64,000 nt of DNA from Dillenia suffruticosa (taxonomy: Eukaryota > Streptophyta > Magnoliopsida > Dilleniales > Dilleniaceae). The notes below the pieces were generated by a model. That model saw only the letters and a program-made list of their open reading frames with translations, was not told the origin of the DNA and made no database searches. The stretch is taken from NCBI GenBank assembly GCA_033439265.1, contig JAVTVX010000011.1, forward strand, positions 8,928,590 to 8,992,589. The letters run 5' to 3'. The translations under genes were made by a program, and so were the position numbers. Of this stretch, positions 32,240-44,127 are shown in pieces (within the stretch, counting starts at the first letter, position 1; each line of letters opens with the position of its first letter).

Positions 32240-35200
32240 GAAATGTGGTCTCCTGATCATAGTTGGATGTATCGTCGACTAGCCAATGGATATTTGACAA
32301 ATTTGTTGAGGGTGTTAATGGGTTTTTGAATTTTGCATGTTCTCAACATAATTTTATAGATGGATTAAATATTAGATGTCATTGCCAGCACTATCGGAAT
32401 CGTAAATTTTGTAGTAGAGATGATGTCGTTGTGCACTTGTTCTCAAGAGGTTTTGTTAATGGTTACACCGTATGGGTTTGTCACAGAGAAGTCAGAAGTG
32501 GAGAATCATTTAGACGTCGAGAGGATGTTGACGCTCCATATAAATCGATGGTAGAGGATACGTTAGGGTCTTAATTTGATTGGAATTGCAATTATGATAA
32601 CATCAATGTTGAAAATGATGAGCCATCTAATCCACAAGCGGCTATGTTTTATGAGTTGTTGAAAAATGCAAAAGAACCATTATGGAATGGGTGTAAAATA
32701 CAGACAACGTTGTCAGCAGTTTCATAATTGTTAAATTGTAAGTCTAAATTCAACATAAGTGGGGCATGTTATGATCGCATCAATGGGATTATACAATCTA
32801 TGTTACCCAATGATTCAAAGTTGACAACAAATTTCTATGGAGCCAAGAAAATGTTGAAAACTTAGACTTGGCTATGAGAATATTGATGTTTGTGAACATT
32901 TTTGCATGTTATATTATAAAGAAAATCGGGATAAAACGAACTGTGTGGTATGCGGTCATCCATAATATAAAATAAAAAATGTTGGTAGTGGAAGACGGAA
33001 GAAGGTACCAAACAAGATGTTACGATACTTGCCTCTAACACCAAGACTTCAAAGGCTTTACATGTTTAGAGCTACATCAGAGTACATAACATGGCATGCT
33101 AGAAATCAACGTAGTGAGGATGAAACCGTTAGACACCCAGCCCATGGTGAAGCAGGGAAGCATTTTGATTCTACTCATCCATCTTTCACCTATGAATGTC
33201 AAAATGTGTGCTTAAGGTTTTGTACATATGGTTTTAACCCGTTGGGTCAGTCAAATATTCTTTACTCGTGTTGGTCAGTATTTATCACTGTGTACAATTT
33301 GCCTTCTTCTATGTGATGAAGCAGCCTTTGATTTATCTTAGTTTGATTATCCCTGGGCCAAAAAATCCGATTAAGCAAATTGATGTGTTCTTGAGATCTC
33401 TGATTGAATAATTGAAAATGTTATAGAGTGAAGGTGTTACCACTTATGATATTTCACAAAAGCAATACTTTCAAATGAGGGCAGCACTGCTATGAACAAT
33501 AAGTGATTTTCCTGCTTATGCGATGTTGTCAGGATGGAGCACTCATGGAAAGTTAGTATGCTCTTATTGCATGGAGTACACAGTCTTTTGTTCTTCAAAA
33601 TGGTCGAAAGACTTCATTTTTTGATTGTCATCGTCAATTTCTTCTTATTGATAATCCATATCAGAAGCAAAGGGATAAATTTCATAAAGGAAAAGTTGAG
33701 CTTGATGAGCCTCCTCCTCTACTATCTCGTGAAGAGATGTTTTTTCGAGTATCTTGTTTTCTTGAAATTGTGTTTGACACAAAATGCGGTAAGCTGACTA
33801 TTTAAGGCTTTGGAAGCGAACACAACTGGATGAAGAAAAGTATATTTTGGGAGTTGTTTTATTGGAAATCACTTCTCATTCGCCATAACTTAGACATGAT
33901 GCATATTGAGAAAAATGTTTTCGACAATGTCTTTAACACTGTTATAGATGTTAAAGGAAAAACCAAAGACAACGTTAAGGCGAGACTGGATTTTAGATTG
34001 TATTGCAAATAGCCTAAATTATAATTGAAAAAAATGAATGGGAAGACTTGGAAGCCAAAAGGCTCGTACACCTTAAATAAAGATCAAATAATAGATGTAT
34101 GTCAGTGGGTTAAAAATTAATGTTTCCTGACGTGTATACTTCAAACTTGGCTCGATGTGTGAGTATGGAGGAATACAAATTTTATGGGATGAAAAGTTAT
34201 GATTGTCACATTTTTATGTAAAAATTGATCCTAAATGCCTTTCGTGACCTTGTCCCTGATGCAGTATGGGATGTATTAACAGAACTTAGTAACTTCTTTA
34301 GAGATTTATGTGCGACTAAGCTGCGTATTAATATATGGAGTTATTGGAGAGAAATATAGTTGAAACTCTATACAAACTTGAGAAAATCTTCCCATATCAT
34401 TCTTTGATAGTATGGAGCATTTGCCTGTTCACTTAGCATACGAAACCAAGGTGGGAGAACCCATTCAATACAAATGGATGTATCCATTTGAGAGGTAATA
34501 TCAAGAAATTTAATTCATTTTACAATATATATTAAGAGTATGTAATTATGGCGCATTAATTTGTAGGTATATGTTTCGATTAAATTAGAAAGTGTGGAAC
34601 CGAGCGTGCGTTGAAGGTTTCATATGTGAGGACTATATTATTGAGGTGATTTCAACATTTTGCTCTTTCTATTTCGAACCGCATATTAAAACAAAGATAA
34701 ATCGAGTTCCTCAAAATGATGATGGCGGATATGTTCAATATATGGGGAGGTTATCGATTTCTTTTCTCTCAGATCGAGTAATTGGGGAATCTCATTGTAG
34801 ATATCTCTCAGAATCAGAGTATAAGACTGTAATGATATATGTGTTATTGAATTGTATTGAATTCACTGAATTTACAGAATAAGTATCTTGATTACTTTGT
34901 GCGTCTTTGATCGAATTGAATTGACAAGCTAATCACGTTTCATAGTCATTTTGAATAGGATATTTGATGATTTTGTTAGGCAACAAAATTCTAACATCAC
35001 TGACGAGCAACTAGAGAGAAGATGTAAACAAGAATTTCAAAGTTAGCTGAGGCATTTTCTATATTGTCCATTGCTTTGCATAGCCAGAGACCTTTAAAAG
35101 TATATGAGAATGATGGAAAGATATCTAACCATGTTCTATTTCTTTGTTTTATTAATAGGTATCAGATGACAGGAATTCCGTATAGAAAAATGTTAGGGAT

Positions 35201-35807
35201 CTAGCATAAGGGTCATCACGCGCAGTTAAATGTAACAAGGGATATTTTGTTAACGGATTTAAGTTTCACACACAGGAGTATGGAGAGGATAAATCAACAA
35301 TGAATAGCGGTGTATGTGTGAAAAGGAGTTGTTACAATGCTTTGGAACATGACTTCTACGGCATGTTGGTTGATATAATAAAGTTGGAGTACTTTTGAAT
35401 TGGTAATTGGCTAATGTTATTTAAGTGCATTTTGTATGATATAGAAAAAGGAGTCAGGGTGCACCCTCATCATGGTTTTGTTGAAATTAATCATAAATCA
35501 AGATTGCATTCAAATGATCTTTTTGTGTTGGCAACACAAGTACAACAAGTTTTCTACACCTCATACCCTTCTAGAAAGAGAGAGAAGTGACCGGTGGGCT
35601 ATATGTAAAATTAAAGCTCAAGGGTCAACTAATGATGGTGTTACACTTCCGATTGTAGCTGAAATATTATATCAAGAAGATGAACCATCAATTCCTATAG
35701 TTGTTGAGCGTACAACCGAAGTTCATGATTTTGGATTTATAATTGTTGGTGAAATGGTAGAGGTTCCTCCTTCTGAAGTATGCAAAGAAGAAGACATGAA
35801 GACATAA
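32240..35807 (+). pseudogene. CACTA TnpD (TNP2-type transposase), broken
   Basis: Transposase of En/Spm-type elements, which cuts at the CACTA ends. The N-terminal transposase-associated domain lies at 32258-32505: HSWMYRRLANGYLT, then after a frameshift NGFLNFAC, CHCQHY (zinc-type cysteines, one changed to Tyr) and HLFSRGFVNGY. The TNP2 core has KNPIKQIDVFLRSLIE near 33365, FQMRAALL and MLSGWSTHGKLVCSYCMEYT near 33524-33583, then HNLDMMHIEKNVFDNVFNTV (33882-33941) and DVKGKTKDNVKARLD. The DUF4218-like region holds FFDSMEHLPVHLAYETKVGE near 34400 and the open piece 34592-34882 (YFEPHIKTKINRVPQNDDGG). The DUF4216-like C-terminus is at 35330-35620 (LERERSDRWAICKIK). Many stops and frameshifts, no intact product. 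Confidence 0.9.
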
Positions 35808-35822
35808 ACTTCGATTTCTTAG

Positions 35823-35864
35823 TGGAAGAAGAAGAAGAAGAAGAACAACAACAACAACAACAAC
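35823..35864. repeat. GAA/CAA triplet repeat at the TnpD-TnpA junction
   Basis: (GAA)n changes directly into (CAA)n just before an ATG at 35866. In the ATG's frame the triplets read as glutamate then glutamine runs. Confidence 0.85.
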
Positions 35865-35865
35865 A

Positions 35866-38848
35866 ATGGCGGATAATGGCGGATCATCATCTGCCATAGG
35901 TAGAAGGCCAAACCGTGGGACTGAGGTGTCATTCAATCCAGAGGCTAGAACATTTATTAAAGGGGCTATTCATACGTAAGACAATCATTTCTTTAACTTT
36001 TGTATTTTCTTGTTTATGTTATTTTATGTGTAAAATTAAAATTAAAGCAATAAATTTTTTTCCACTAGTTTTCTCGATCCTAAAGTTGTTCATTCTATAA
36101 TTGTGGACATTAAGAGACATCTTTTGGGGCATGGCCTACTTGGTGCTTGGTGCCAAAGGAGACTAAAGATGGGCTCCGGGTAAAATTTCAGGTTAGAAAA
36201 TAATTCTGTTCATATATTTGCAATATCTAGCACAATATTTATTTCACATTATTCATTTCCTCCTATAATCTTTATAATTTGTTCTCTACCAGAAGGAGCA
36301 GTAGCACTTTAATGGGATTTTTGCAAAATATGAGAACCTTAGAATAGGAATCCCCATGTTAGATACCTGTATTGGTATGCTCCCTCCATCTTTTCCATGG
36401 CACAAGGTTATTTAACAAAAAAAAAAACATAACTTGCGATTACATAACCTAAATGAAAGTTATAAATTTTAATTTTTATACCTAGAAATTTGGATTGCAG
36501 TTGACATTCTTCTTTTCCCATATTCTGAAGACAGTTTCTCATGCAGGGACTCCACCTTTTGCCCTTATTGCCTGAGAACCTTCACTTACAATACCAGGTT
36601 TTTGGCTCATTTCAGTCCATAATTCTATACAATTTCTCTTTACAAAAAAATAAAAATATACTGATATTTTCCAAGCGTGAGAGGTATAGTGATTGTATGT
36701 GTAATGAAGCAAATGAAAGCAAGCAGGGATGTAGAAAACCTCCAATTCAGGGAATGACAATCACCATAACATATGCTAAAAGCTTTCCATGCTCAAGTTA
36801 ACAAAAACCAACTTAGCCATTAAAAAGGAACTAGCAGTGTTTCCCTTCTTCAGAAAAAAAAAATAAAAAAAAAAAGGAAAAGGAAAACACACATGAACAT
36901 GAACATCACCTCTACATGACTGAAGGATTGAAACATTTTCTGATTCTTTTATGTACTTACTAACATAAACATTTTCTGTTTCTCTTAAGTACCTACAGAA
37001 TGAAGAACCCGTTTGCCTGTCCTTACTAACATTTGTCATCAGTCTATACCACTTGGATCCTGTACATGTTATATGTACTTAGCTATCTTTTGTGCAAATG
37101 CCCAATGGCTCGTATGAAACCCCATCGTAGCTAACACGAACTGCATCTTCTCTATTGCAATGGCTGTCGTAATTTGTCGTAATTTGTCTTCAAAACCGTC
37201 ATGCGATGCCATATGATGTCTGTTAAATTCCTCTATGTTAAATAACCTCCAACAATTGACATATAATATGATGAAAACAAGTTAAAATGCAATCACTACT
37301 TACAGTCCTTTGCAGTACTAAGTTTGTGGCAGTATGTTTCCAGTCCGTCATACCTCTGCCATCATGTATGCTGCTCTGCTTGATCACAACCTACGTACCC
37401 CATGATAATGATTGCTTTCTTTGTTTATTTTGGTAGTCAATTGTCAATTTTATTTCCTTCAATTTGCCATTAACTTACAGAACTTCAAAGTCTTTGCTCC
37501 TCATCACTTGGTTAGTTCATGCCTGATTGGTGGGAACCTGTAGATAACCATGCGTGCAGCTGGGAATGCATTCATTACTTGTTTATTTGTAGCACGTTCA
37601 ATTTCACTGCACATAACCTGCACCTAACATAGAACTCCATTATGAATTTATTAACTATAGTTGTAGGTGGTATGCTAGGTAATTAAGTGCCAGATCATAG
37701 GGATTGAACACTATTAACCATAAGCCTGTCCTTAGGCATCTCATTTCAGGCATCTCATTTCATATGCATAGTCATAATGTTAAGCATGCCAATTCACTTG
37801 CTTGCTCTCATTTTATTTATTATATGTAGCAAAAATTCACATGATGAAATGAAAATTCTCCTTCGATATATCATGCATGGAAAGCTTCATGCACAAGAAG
37901 ATATGCTGATATGCTTGCGGCAGCAAGGAAGCAAGCAATGCAAGCTATTGGATAACAAATACAGCTGACACCAAAGGTCATCCCTCGGTATTCTTGTTTT
38001 CTGCTATTTGGGATGAACTGATTGATAAACACCGAAATACACCACAGTGGCAACAGAAGTCAAATACTATAAAGCAAAACCAAAATACAGAAAAAGAAGG
38101 GGAAATTACAAAGCACACAGCCGGTTCAATCCCCTTTGCAACTCACATGAAGAGAATGGTTTATATTTATTCTTTATTTATAAATTGTCTTATTATTTGT
38201 ATATATATTGATGAAATTACTAATGATTTAAAATAATTTTCAGTATGAAGAAACCCACAAGTCTATTTCAAATCTCAAACTCTTCAATCGCACTCATAGG
38301 CGTGATAAAGGCAAAGGAAAATATGTTAACAAGAAATCTGAATAAAAAACAGTAAGATAAATTCCTTTTCTGTTATTTATCGAAAAATTTTGAAACTTTA
38401 GGATTGTCAAAACTTTAATTATGTATCTTTGTATTTTCACAAATGTAGGACAAGTACAAACAATTGATTGAGGAAAATTTTGGATCAGATAGCACTTCTC
38501 AACCGGAGTTCGATGTGGACGTTTATATGGTTTCGGAGAAAGAGTTGATGACGTCTTGACCATAAATTCTTCTGGTGCCACTTCATCTCTATGCATGCAT
38601 TCATCATAGATATATAAAAAGGAGGAGGTGGATAAAATGATAGAGGAAATGAAAACTCAAATGATCGAGAACATGCAGAGCCAAATTTAGAACAAGTGGA
38701 AAATCGAATCAGGCAACAAACTGCGGCACAAATTCATGACATTTTCACACAGATAAGTTTCCAACATACATTACCTGACCTAGATAGTACTCAGTCACCA
38801 GATTTTAATCCCCACCTCAGTGACACTTATGATTTTATTTCTTTTTAA
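35866..38848 (+). pseudogene. CACTA TnpA-like protein (Transposase_24 type), split by introns and broken
   Basis: Subterminal-repeat-binding regulatory protein of CACTA elements. It starts MADNGGSSSAIGRRPNRG at 35866, with the first exon likely ending before GTAAGA at 35977. A further coding piece near 36070-36185 (FLDPKVVHSIIVDIK, LGAWCQRRLKMGSG) precedes a long intron-like stretch. C-terminal blocks: ADMLAAARKQAMQAIG near 37890, HTAGSIPFATHMKR near 38112-38153, NRTHRRDKGKGKYVNKKSE near 38285, and YKQLIEENFGSDSTSQPEFD near 38455-38514. A predicted coiled-coil-like MIEEMKTQMIENMQSQ near 38640 is followed by a proline-containing tail ending at 38846-38848. The order HT.GSIPF...THRR...PEFD is typical of plant En/Spm TnpA proteins. 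Stops and frame changes remain after allowing for introns. Confidence 0.8.
36420..37770 (+). other. probable TnpA intron sequence
   Basis: About 1.35 kb between TnpA coding pieces with no consistent frame. An A-rich stretch lies at 36857-36885 and short near-duplicates near 37170 (GTCGTAATTTGTC twice). ORFs within it on both strands do not match anything I recognise. Confidence 0.5.
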
Positions 38849-39084
38849 TTCAATTTGATCTTGTGTATTATTATGGATTGTAACTTGACATTTTATGCAT
38901 ACAATGTACTTTGTAAGTTTACATTTAATGTATTCCATGCAATTAGTTTAGCTGCTTTTTATATAATTGAAATGGAGTTGTTTGTATTATATTTCAGAAA
39001 ATGAAAACTGTGACCAAAATAGATTTTAATAGAATAGGATGGCAGGAGGTTCGATTACATATCCAATGAACTGGGTAGGGAATT

Positions 39085-39617
39085 TACCTTTAGCGACGGA
39101 TTACCAACGCCCAATTTTCGTTAGTAATTTTTTCGTCGATAATCCATCGCTAAATGGAATAACCTTAATCGAGTATCTGTGATGGATTATCGAGGGAAAA
39201 TCTATCGGTAAAAAACTATCAGTAATCCCTCACAAAGCCTGCGACGGATTAGCGACAGAATATTTTCGTCACTCGCTAATCCGTCACTGATAGTCAATTA
39301 TATATACTCATTCTACGACGGATTAGTGACAAATCATTCATCAACAGAAATATTCTGTCTCAAATCTGTCGCAAATTTAGCGAGGGATTTTCGAAAGATT
39401 TGTCTTTGACGGACATACCCTCGCAAATCCGTCTGAAAAATTGCCGATGGGCATGGTTCCGTTGCTAATATTTTAGCGATGTTGTTATCGGCGAGGGAAT
39501 CAACGATGGTTTAATTCGTCGCTGATGATTTTTACTGACCAAAGTTTAGCATTCACTGATGGACTTAACTTTCACCGACGGAATTGTCCGTCGGTGATGC
39601 TACCTTTTCTAGTCATG
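39085..39617 (-). repeat. CACTA right subterminal repeat arm and terminus
   Basis: Mirror of the left arm: repeated CGACGGATTA, TAATCCATCG and TAATCCGTC words in both orientations (for example near 39096, 39137, 39227, 39277, 39316). It ends CTTTTCTAGTCATG. The terminus differs from CTTTTCTTGTAGTG at three positions. Confidence 0.85.
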
Positions 39618-40952
39618 ATTCTTTTCTTGATGAACAATTATTTGCTGTTACTCAAACTAATGCACCATGGTATGCTGACTTTATTAATTCTCTTGCTTGC
39701 AGGATCATACTATGGGGATTGACGTAGCAGTAGAAAAAGAAATTCTTTGCCGATGTACGTCACTATCTCTGGGATGAACTGTACTTGTATAAGATTTGTG
39801 GTAACGGTATCATTAGGAGATGTGTACCCTGAGAGAAGGTAAGTAGTACCTTAGTTTTTTCATGATAAGGAAGTTGGTGGCCATCATGGTCCATCTCGTA
39901 TGGTAGCTAAAGTATTTCAGTCTAGATTCTATTGGCCTACTTTGTTTAAGAATGCTTATTCTTATATTTGTACATTTGATCAATGTTAAAGAATTAGGAA
40001 TATTTCTAATCGTCATGAGATGCCCCTAAATAATATTTAATTGTGGAAATTTGTATATTTAGGGTATAGATTTCAATGGTTCTTTTCCAAAATATTTTAA
40101 TAATAAATTTATTCTCATTGTTGTTGATTATATAAGTAAGTGAGTAGAGACAATTCCATGTGTCAAAAAGTGACTCTAAAATGATGTGTAAGTTTTTAAA
40201 GAAAAATATCTTCTCCCATTTTGGTGTTCCTAGATCCATAATTATTGATGGAAGTTTTCATTTTCATAAAGATTTTGACTAAATATGGTATTACTCATAA
40301 GATTATTACCATTTACCATCCTCAAACTACTGGACCAGTTGAGGTTTTAAATCATGAATTGAAAAGTATTTTCAAAAAAAAAATGTGAGTCTTTCTCGTA
40401 AAAATTGGTCCCTTAAATTAGATGAAGTACTTTAACCTTATAGGACAGCATATAGATCTCCGATTGATATGTCACCTTATCGTTTGATTTATGATAACCC
40501 ATGTCATCTTCCTGTTGAGTTAGAACATAAGGCATATTGGGCAATGAAATATCTTAACTTTGATTTGTCTTTTGCAAGTAACGAAAGGAAGATGTGGTTA
40601 AATAAGTTGGAAGAATGGCAAAATGAGGCATATGAGAATACAAGGATTTACAAGGAAAGGACAAAAGCATTGCATGATGGGAGGATCAAGAAGTGAGACT
40701 TTGATGTTGGTGATAAAGTTTTATTATATAATTCTCGTTTGAGACTTTTTACAAGCATGTTGAGATTAAGATGGAGTAAACCATTCGTGGTGACACAAAT
40801 TTTTTCATATGGAGTGATAGAGCTTTCAAATGTGTAAGGAGAAAAATTAAAGTCAATGGGCATCGGTTGAAAATCTTTGAGGATGGAACTAACTTGAAGG
40901 AAGGATTCCTTGTACAAGAGGAAGAGAAAAAGTTACTAAAGAGGAGGCTGTA
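39618..40952 (+). pseudogene. gypsy copy B pol continuation: RNase H-integrase linker and integrase
   Basis: After the duplicated ATT the frame left at 22163 resumes with FLDEQLFAVTQTNAPWYADF at 39621-39680, the usual linker after RNase H. The integrase zinc-binding region is near 39880-39995 (GGHHGPSRMVAKVFQSRFYW, CTFDQC), and the core has PQTTGPVEVLNHELK near 40320-40365. The C-terminal ORF 40469-40696 begins [20 protein letters not shown] and continues with [19 protein letters not shown], strongly Athila-type. Stops and frameshifts occur throughout. The end is near the TAG at 40950. Confidence 0.88.
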
Positions 40953-43032
40953 GGTTCACTGGCTTATTCAAAGGAGTTTTCTATTCTCTTCTGTTTATTT
41001 TAGTATTTCATTTTGCATATTGCGGACAATGTTTGATTTAAGTGTGGGGGAGCATGCATTTCTTTTTTATATTTTTAGGAAATTTTTGAATAAAAAAACT
41101 TAAAATTTTTGAAAAAAGAAAAAAAATTGAGTTTCATTGAAGTTTTTTTTTTCCATACAAACAAAATTTTCTCAAGTTTTCTAATCATTGTATGTTATTT
41201 AATTTGAATTGGATTGCATAAAAGAATATTGGTATTAATACTTATTAGATACATAATTAGCTATTTATTCTTTTATGGTTGATTTGAAAGATAATCATGC
41301 AACATTTAATACCAAATTTACTTAAATGAGGAATTGAGTCTCAAAGAGTAATTCATTGTACTTTCATTTTTCTTGATGAGCATATATCATACATGATTTG
41401 GTCATTTTAGAACTTGTTTTATTATATATTTTGAGATCATATTTTTTTTCATATACTAAAATGATTAAAACATTTAGATTTACACACTTTGTAAGACCTC
41501 ATCTCAAGAAATCATTAATATATGCATTTGCATTTGCATTATTATTTTGTTGAGCACTTTTTAAATTTGCTTCGCATTGCTTAGTACTAAAATTTTTAAA
41601 ACTTTTATATGTAATGCATGTCTGGGTTTTATATTTATGGTTTAACCATAGATCCAGCATAGACTAGTGGGACATGTTGGCGAATGAGAATGGTCGAAAT
41701 AAGTCAACAATAGAACTAAATTAGGATTTGATATGGGATCCACAAAGGGTTTGGTGTGAAACCCACAATAAGCATATGTCACACAATTATAAGGCATAGG
41801 ATAAAACACATGGCTCATTTCTAGATATCACATGTGCTTGGGGGAGGGCCTACTTTCCACTTTAGCGATAAACGATATATATAAAGAGAGAGAGCTCTTA
41901 ACACACTTTTCTCTTCCAAGATTATTCTATTCCCGCGTTCTACTTTTCTCCCCCCAAAAAACCAAATGCTAACTCTATTAAAACTGCCCTTTAAGTTTAG
42001 ATTCAGCAACCTCCACCATATACTTAGTGTCCTTGACATAAAGAAGTGTACAAAGTTGTAAAACAAGCTAAGAAGCATAAAGAAGAAGGGAAGCTTGAGG
42101 TAAAAGAGCAAAGTGAAATTAGAGTCCTGTAAAGGAAAATACCTTACATATGTTTGTTAAATTGATACTTAAAGATCATGTAAATCATGTTTCTTAAGTT
42201 GTTATCATGCTATGATGAGAGTAGAGTGGGAGAGGAAGAAAATTTTCAAATCTTGAACATAAGGTATGAAAATTGAGAGATTCTGCCCTATTTCATAGCA
42301 TGATCATGCTCTGTTATTTATTTCATATATTTTTCTGTATAACTGCAATTCAAGTGAGACTTTCTTCTAATAAAACTAGATTTCTATAAATTTAAAATGA
42401 TGTGTAATTTGAAGGATTTCATTGAGAATTAAATTTTTGACAAATTTTCAAAATAGCACGATTTCTATTTTCTTCTCTGTTCGTGTTTGAAATTTATAGT
42501 AGTTTTGAGATATTTTCCATACTGAATTAAGTTAAGCTTTGAACACAAAAGTTGTAGCTTTATGTCTCATGTTTAAATAGGCACCAGAATCACCTCAATC
42601 CGATATGTACAGAAAAAGTTATGTTAATTTTTTTATGACTGCACAAACTGTATTGTGAATTTTGAGTTGTAAATTTGATTGATTTGGGTTTTCCGGTGTA
42701 ATTAGAATTGAACCTAGCTATAAGATAAAATTTATAGGCTTGTTCTTATTTTTAAGTGGTAGTTGGAATCATCTTAATCCAAGTACTGTAGTTTGGGTTA
42801 TGGTACTTCTCTTAAAACTGCTTGTGTTAGAAATTTGTTGAATGAGTTCTTGAGTGCTCAATAAGTTGTATAGTATGTATAATTGTAATGTTGGATTGCA
42901 ACTTTTGTGTGAAACTTATGATAAATTATGGTCTTTATGGTTATTACATCATGAGAATCATAAACAGATAGAAAATGAAAGTGATAACATTAAAAATACC
43001 TTTGAAATCTTGTGCGAAGCCTGTAGACAAAG

Positions 43033-43112
43033 TTTGAGGAACCATAGATGGATTTGAGGAACCACAGATGGATTTGAGGAACCACAGATGGATTTGAGGA
43101 ACCATAGATGGA
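43033..43112. repeat. 20-bp unit in four tandem copies
   Basis: TTTGAGGAACCATAGATGGA repeated four times; the second and third copies have CACAG instead of CATAG. It lies inside the probable solo LTR. Confidence 0.93.
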
Positions 43113-43840
43113 TCTCTTCTTTCTATAAGGGTAAAATTAGAAACAGGTGAAGTGTTTAAGAGTCTAACCCCAAAAAAAGACCTAAATTCATTTAGGTATC
43201 CCAAATTTTAACTAACTCTCCAAACACTCGTTTACTAGTTTGGTTCGATATTTTATTCCTTTCTTTAACAACTAAGATTAAATAGGATCAATAAATATGG
43301 AAATGGATAATGATTCTAAAAATGACAATCGTAATTGTTTTCTTGAGACAATGTGTATCTCTCATATACTCTACTATGTTTAAGTTATTTATATAGTGAT
43401 ATTGATATTCTTGTGTCTGCTTACTTGCTATGTATGCTATTGGTTTTTCATATACTTGATCAGTTTATACTGACCCCGATATCCTTGTTTTTAAATAATC
43501 AAGGAGACGAGATAGATTCACGGGGTAGAAGTCTTTGAGCCAAGGGGTTTAGATCCCTACTCATTTCATACCACTTGTTTTATTAAGGCATGTAGTCTAT
43601 CTGTTTTTTTTTTTGGATTGTATAAGTTATGATTTATATGTATATGCATAGTTGACGGGCAAGAACAGTCATATATATATAGTTCATTTATATTAAGATT
43701 ACATACCATGGTGTGTTGCGATGAATTGTCGAGAGAGCCATTATAGTCAGTTTGTTTGATATTAGAAATGTTCTGCTTGGTTTATCAAATTTTATGTTTA
43801 TCCCAAATGGTTAAATAGTTACTAAATCGAGCAGACTCTG

Positions 43841-44127
43841 TCAATTTTTCTTTTGCAAAGAACAAGTAAGTGATTTTTTTAATTTAAATTTCCTTCCGTG
43901 TTATCACACATGAGAAGTATGACTATCGCAAGTCCAGATGTCGCATTTTAATTGTGTTGGTCACTTCCGCATTTACATGTTTGCCAATTTTTCTTTTGCA
44001 AAGAACAAGTAAGTAGTTTTTTTTTTAATTTAAATCTCCTTCTGTATTATCACACACGGGAAGTATAATATCGCAAGTCCAGACGTCATATTTTAATTGT
44101 GTTGGTCACTTCCGCATTTGCATGTCT
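43841..44127. repeat. 143-bp tandem duplication
   Basis: Two adjacent copies (43841-43983 and 43984-44127), beginning (T/C)CAATTTTTCTTTTGCAAAG and ending CGCATTT(A/G)CATGT. They differ at roughly a dozen positions and in the length of an internal T run, so the duplication is older than a recent slip. Confidence 0.88.

Larger units (their letters stand above)
22164..39617 (+). mobile_element. CACTA (En/Spm-type) DNA transposon with TnpD and TnpA remnants
   Basis: The left end is CACTACAAGAAAAGGG at 22164, the canonical CACTA terminus. The right end, CTTTTCTAGTCATG at 39604-39617, differs from the expected inverted repeat at three positions. The 3-bp target duplication ATT is at 22161-22163 and 39618-39620, and the gypsy frame resumes across it. 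Arms rich in GACGGATTA/TAATCCGTC words lie inside both ends. TnpD (TNP2-type) and TnpA (Transposase_24-like) follow in the usual order. Length is 17,454 bp, of which about 7.0 kb is the nested Copia-3. Both genes are broken and the right terminus is damaged, so the element is probably immobile. Confidence 0.9.

Noticed and set aside
43033-43112. Possible CRISPR-like repeats
   Set aside because: Direct head-to-tail 20-bp units with no spacers, in plant repeat DNA.
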